Assembly: GCA_016844295.1 (NCBI GenBank) | Contig: JAENIV010000060.1 | Span: 1-5,757 of the forward strand | Direction of reading: 5' to 3' | From: Candidatus Berkelbacteria bacterium | GTDB taxonomy: Bacteria; Patescibacteriota; UBA1384; UBA12157; JAENIV01 | Length of the DNA stretch: 5,757 bases | Part shown: in pieces, positions 4,592 through 5,757 of the stretch | Position numbering within the stretch: position 1 is the first letter of the stretch | Layout: the number at the start of each line of letters is the position of its first letter | Position numbers and translations under genes: made by a program | Notes under the pieces: generated by a model | What the model was told of the DNA's origin: nothing | Database searches by the model: none | What the model saw: the letters and a program-made list of their open reading frames with translations, nothing else

Positions 4592-5518
4592 ATGATATAT
4601 CCAAAGAACAAAAAATTTGCTTTTACCATCATTGACGATACCGAAGGTGATGAAGTTACCAATACAAAGCCGGTTTATGACTTTCTCTCAAGCCTTGGTT
4701 TTAAAACCACCAAAACCGTCTGGTGTCTACCGCCTAAAGATAGTTTCAAGGGATTATCACTTTCGGATTATCATTACCGTCAATACATTAAAAAACTTCA
4801 ACGGGATGGTTTTGAAATTGCCTTACACAATGTTGGCTCGGGGAGATTTACGAGGCAAGACGTTCTAGACGGTCTGGAAATTTTTCGTCAATTTATTGGA
4901 AAATATCCCGAGATACAAATTAACCATGCGCTAAACCCGGATAATATTTATTGGGGGATTAAAAGATTTTTTCTTCTTAAACCCTTGTGGCGCTGGGATC
5001 GTTTTAAAGGGGATAACGCAGAGTCAATCTATTTTTGGGGAGATTATCATAAAAAACATATTAAATTTACCCGTAATTTTACTTTTGATAGTTTGATCAC
5101 CACCAAAGAAGATTCCTACATGCCTTATCGTGAAAAAGGGAAAGAATTTGCCAATTATTGGTTCAGTGCTTCAAACGGCCCTGACATCAGCAAGTTCAAT
5201 AAATTGGTAAACCAAGCCAATATCGATCGTCTAATTTTAGAAGGTGGCGTGGCGATTGTCTATACCCATTTTGCTCAAGGATTTACCAAGGGTGGACATT
5301 TGGATCGGACTTTTCAAAAAAATATGACCTATTTGGCCCGCCAAAATGGTTGGTTCGTGCCTTCGGGCGAAATATTAAATTATCTCTTAGAAAAAAGAGG
5401 GGGAGAAATTATTAGTTCGGGACAAAAATTTGGCCTCGAACTTAAATGGTTATTAGACAAATGCGCCTGTAGCTCAGCGGACCCCGTAAAATTTCTTACT
5501 GTCGAATCTATTCCATAG
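4592..5518 (+). CDS. NodB-like polysaccharide deacetylase family protein with tRNA-derived C-terminus
   Basis: A 308-aa protein of the glycoside hydrolase/deacetylase beta-alpha barrel type. The first strand ends in FTIIDDTEGDE (11-21), with the paired Asp15-Asp16 of NodB motif 1. GFEIALHNVGSG (73-84) resembles the motif with the metal-binding His (His79). AIVYTHFAQGF (221-231) carries a late-strand His (His226). There is no signal peptide, so action is cytosolic or on lipid-linked glycans; substrate unknown, and catalysis is likely but unproven because the full HxxxH is not evident. The ATG is supported by GGGTGAT (4580-4586). The last 18 codons are odd: bases 5463-5481, which encode residues 291-297, are the 5' end of a tRNA-Arg gene, and the rest runs through a large hairpin to the TAG. 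The native C-terminus probably ended near residue 290. It is a monocistronic unit with its own promoter. Confidence 0.65.
   Translation: MIYPKNKKFAFTIIDDTEGDEVTNTKPVYDFLSSLGFKTTKTVWCLPPKDSFKGLSLSDYHYRQYIKKLQRDGFEIALHNVGSGRFTRQDVLDGLEIFRQFIGKYPEIQINHALNPDNIYWGIKRFFLLKPLWRWDRFKGDNAESIYFWGDYHKKHIKFTRNFTFDSLITTKEDSYMPYREKGKEFANYWFSASNGPDISKFNKLVNQANIDRLILEGGVAIVYTHFAQGFTKGGHLDRTFQKNMTYLARQNGWFVPSGEILNYLLEKRGGEIISSGQKFGLELKWLLDKCACSSADPVKFLTVESIP
5463..5481 (+). pseudogene. 5' fragment of a tRNA (tRNA-Arg-like) inside the CDS
   Basis: Nineteen bases read as a seven-base acceptor strand GCGCCTG, then TA, the D-stem strand GCTC and the D-loop start AGCGGA, the canonical opening of bacterial tRNA-Arg genes. 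The remainder (rest of D arm, anticodon and T arms) is absent; the sequence departs after GGA. Thirteen bases, GTAGCTCAGYGGA, recur in the split tRNA at 5572-5584. It is read in frame as the end of the deacetylase. Confidence 0.65.
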
Positions 5519-5545
5519 TATTACGACAGTGCGAAACTAACGGGG
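5482..5545 (+). repeat. Large imperfect hairpin over the deacetylase stop codon
   Basis: In register, CCCCGT (5482-5487) pairs with ACGGGG (5540-5545), TTTC (5492-5495) with GAAA (5533-5536), and ACTGTCG (5498-5504) with CGACAGT (5524-5530), leaving a 19-base loop that holds the TAG stop. It begins at the base where the tRNA fragment breaks off. No T tract follows, so it is not a standard terminator. Confidence 0.65.
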
Positions 5546-5588
5546 CAAGTAAAGATTGGATTAATGTCCCCGTAGCTCAGTGGATAGA

Positions 5589-5697
5589 CCTGCCCGCCAG
5601 GCTCATGCCCTCGTAGTTCAATGGATAGAACACCAGATTGCGGATCTGGCGGTTAGCCGTTCGAGTCGGCTCGAGGGCGCCAGGCAAGGCAGGCGGG
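5589..5697 (+). other. 109-bp insert within the outer tRNA gene
   Basis: It consists of an 18-base left arm (5589-5606), a complete tRNA-Arg (5607-5682) and a 15-base right arm (5683-5697). The arms pair: CCTGCC (5589-5594) with GGCAGG (5688-5693) and GCC (5596-5598) with GGC (5683-5685); an alternative is CCCGCC (5593-5598) with GGCGGG (5692-5697). It is far too short for a group I or group II intron and shows no bulge-helix-bulge at the junctions. Confidence 0.75.
5607..5682 (+). tRNA. tRNA-Arg(GCG), complete, nested in another tRNA gene
   Basis: A full cloverleaf of 76 bases including encoded CCA. Acceptor GCCCTCG (5607-5613)/CGAGGGC (5672-5678). D stem GTTC (5616-5619)/GAAC (5628-5631) with loop AATGGATA. 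Anticodon stem CCAGA (5633-5637)/TCTGG (5645-5649) with loop TTGCGGA, anticodon GCG at 5640-5642. T stem AGCCG/CGGCT around TTCGAGT. Discriminator G5679, CCA 5680-5682. All stems are perfect, so it should be functional. It would read CGC codons by normal pairing. Its body differs from the outer tRNA, so it is not a recent duplicate of it. Confidence 0.95.
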
Positions 5698-5757
5698 GCG
5701 TTAGGTTGCGGACCTAAAGGCCGGGTGTTCGAATCACCCCGGGGACGCCATTTCAAA

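Larger units (their letters stand above)
5566..5750 (+). tRNA. tRNA-Arg(GCG), interrupted in the D stem
   Basis: Joining 5566-5588 to 5698-5750 gives exactly 76 bases. Acceptor GTCCCCG (5566-5572) pairs perfectly with CGGGGAC (5740-5746). D stem GCTC (5575-5578) pairs with GA (5587-5588) plus GC (5698-5699). The anticodon stem is TTAGG (5701-5705)/CCTAA (5713-5717) with loop TTGCGGA, anticodon GCG at 5708-5710. The variable loop is AGGCC. T stem GGGTG (5723-5727)/CACCC (5735-5739) has loop TTCGAAT. Discriminator is G5747 and CCA is encoded. The break lies between canonical positions 23 and 24 and is unique, since no other junction restores the D stem. The 109-bp insert contains a whole second tRNA. 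Function depends on whether the halves are joined, act as two pieces, or are dead; the sequence shows no decay in either half. Confidence 0.8.

Noticed and set aside
5589..5697. Group I intron or archaeal-type intron in the outer tRNA
   Set aside because: At 109 bp, most of it a tRNA, there is no room for a group I core; the D-stem position is wrong for bacterial tRNA introns, and no bulge-helix-bulge forms at the junctions.

Overview
The window looks like a piece of a small, AT-rich bacterial genome. Short genes, an ACP without fatty-acid synthesis neighbours, CCA-encoding tRNA genes and a UPF0213-type GIY-YIG reading frame would fit a Patescibacteria/CPR organism. That assignment is inference from style only; no marker gene proves it.

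Layout. (1) 1-620: the 3' part of a ClpP/crotonase-fold serine protease of the SDH_sah type, entering from the left. (2) 621-905: a palindrome-rich intergenic module (copy A) with several TGAGACA/TGTCTCA inverted repeats, a TATAAT box and a 53-nt potential tRNA-like RNA ending in GCCA. (3) 906-2368: a two-gene operon, a HAD phosphatase and an inositol-monophosphatase/CysQ-type phosphatase. (4) 2367-2841: a third, partial copy of the RNA element, an inverted repeat, a GIY-YIG nuclease frame without a usable start codon, and a possible short minus-strand gene remnant. (5) 2842-3088: AT-rich, no gene seen. (6) 3089-3775: a self-contained, increasingly GC-rich unit with a near-consensus promoter, a structured leader of about 275 nt, an unrecognised 101-aa protein and a strong terminator. 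(7) 3841-4116: copy B of the palindrome/RNA module. (8) 4129-4526: an acyl carrier protein gene with its own promoter and terminator. (9) 4524-5518: a NodB-like polysaccharide deacetylase gene whose last codons are read through the 5' piece of a tRNA-Arg gene. (10) 5566-5750: a tRNA-Arg(GCG) gene split in its D stem by a 109-bp insert that carries a second, complete tRNA-Arg(GCG).

The strongest observations are the tRNA-in-tRNA arrangement, with GC-rich partly complementary arms at the split, and the duplicated palindrome + tRNA-like RNA module. Compensatory base changes between copies A and B argue that the module's hairpins are maintained. The module precedes both the HAD/CysQ-like operon and the ACP gene. 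These could be functionally linked through 3',5'-ADP, the by-product of ACP phosphopantetheinylation and a CysQ-family substrate. The theme across the window is tRNA-like pieces: a nested gene, a 5' fragment fused to a CDS, and GCCA-ended RNA elements.
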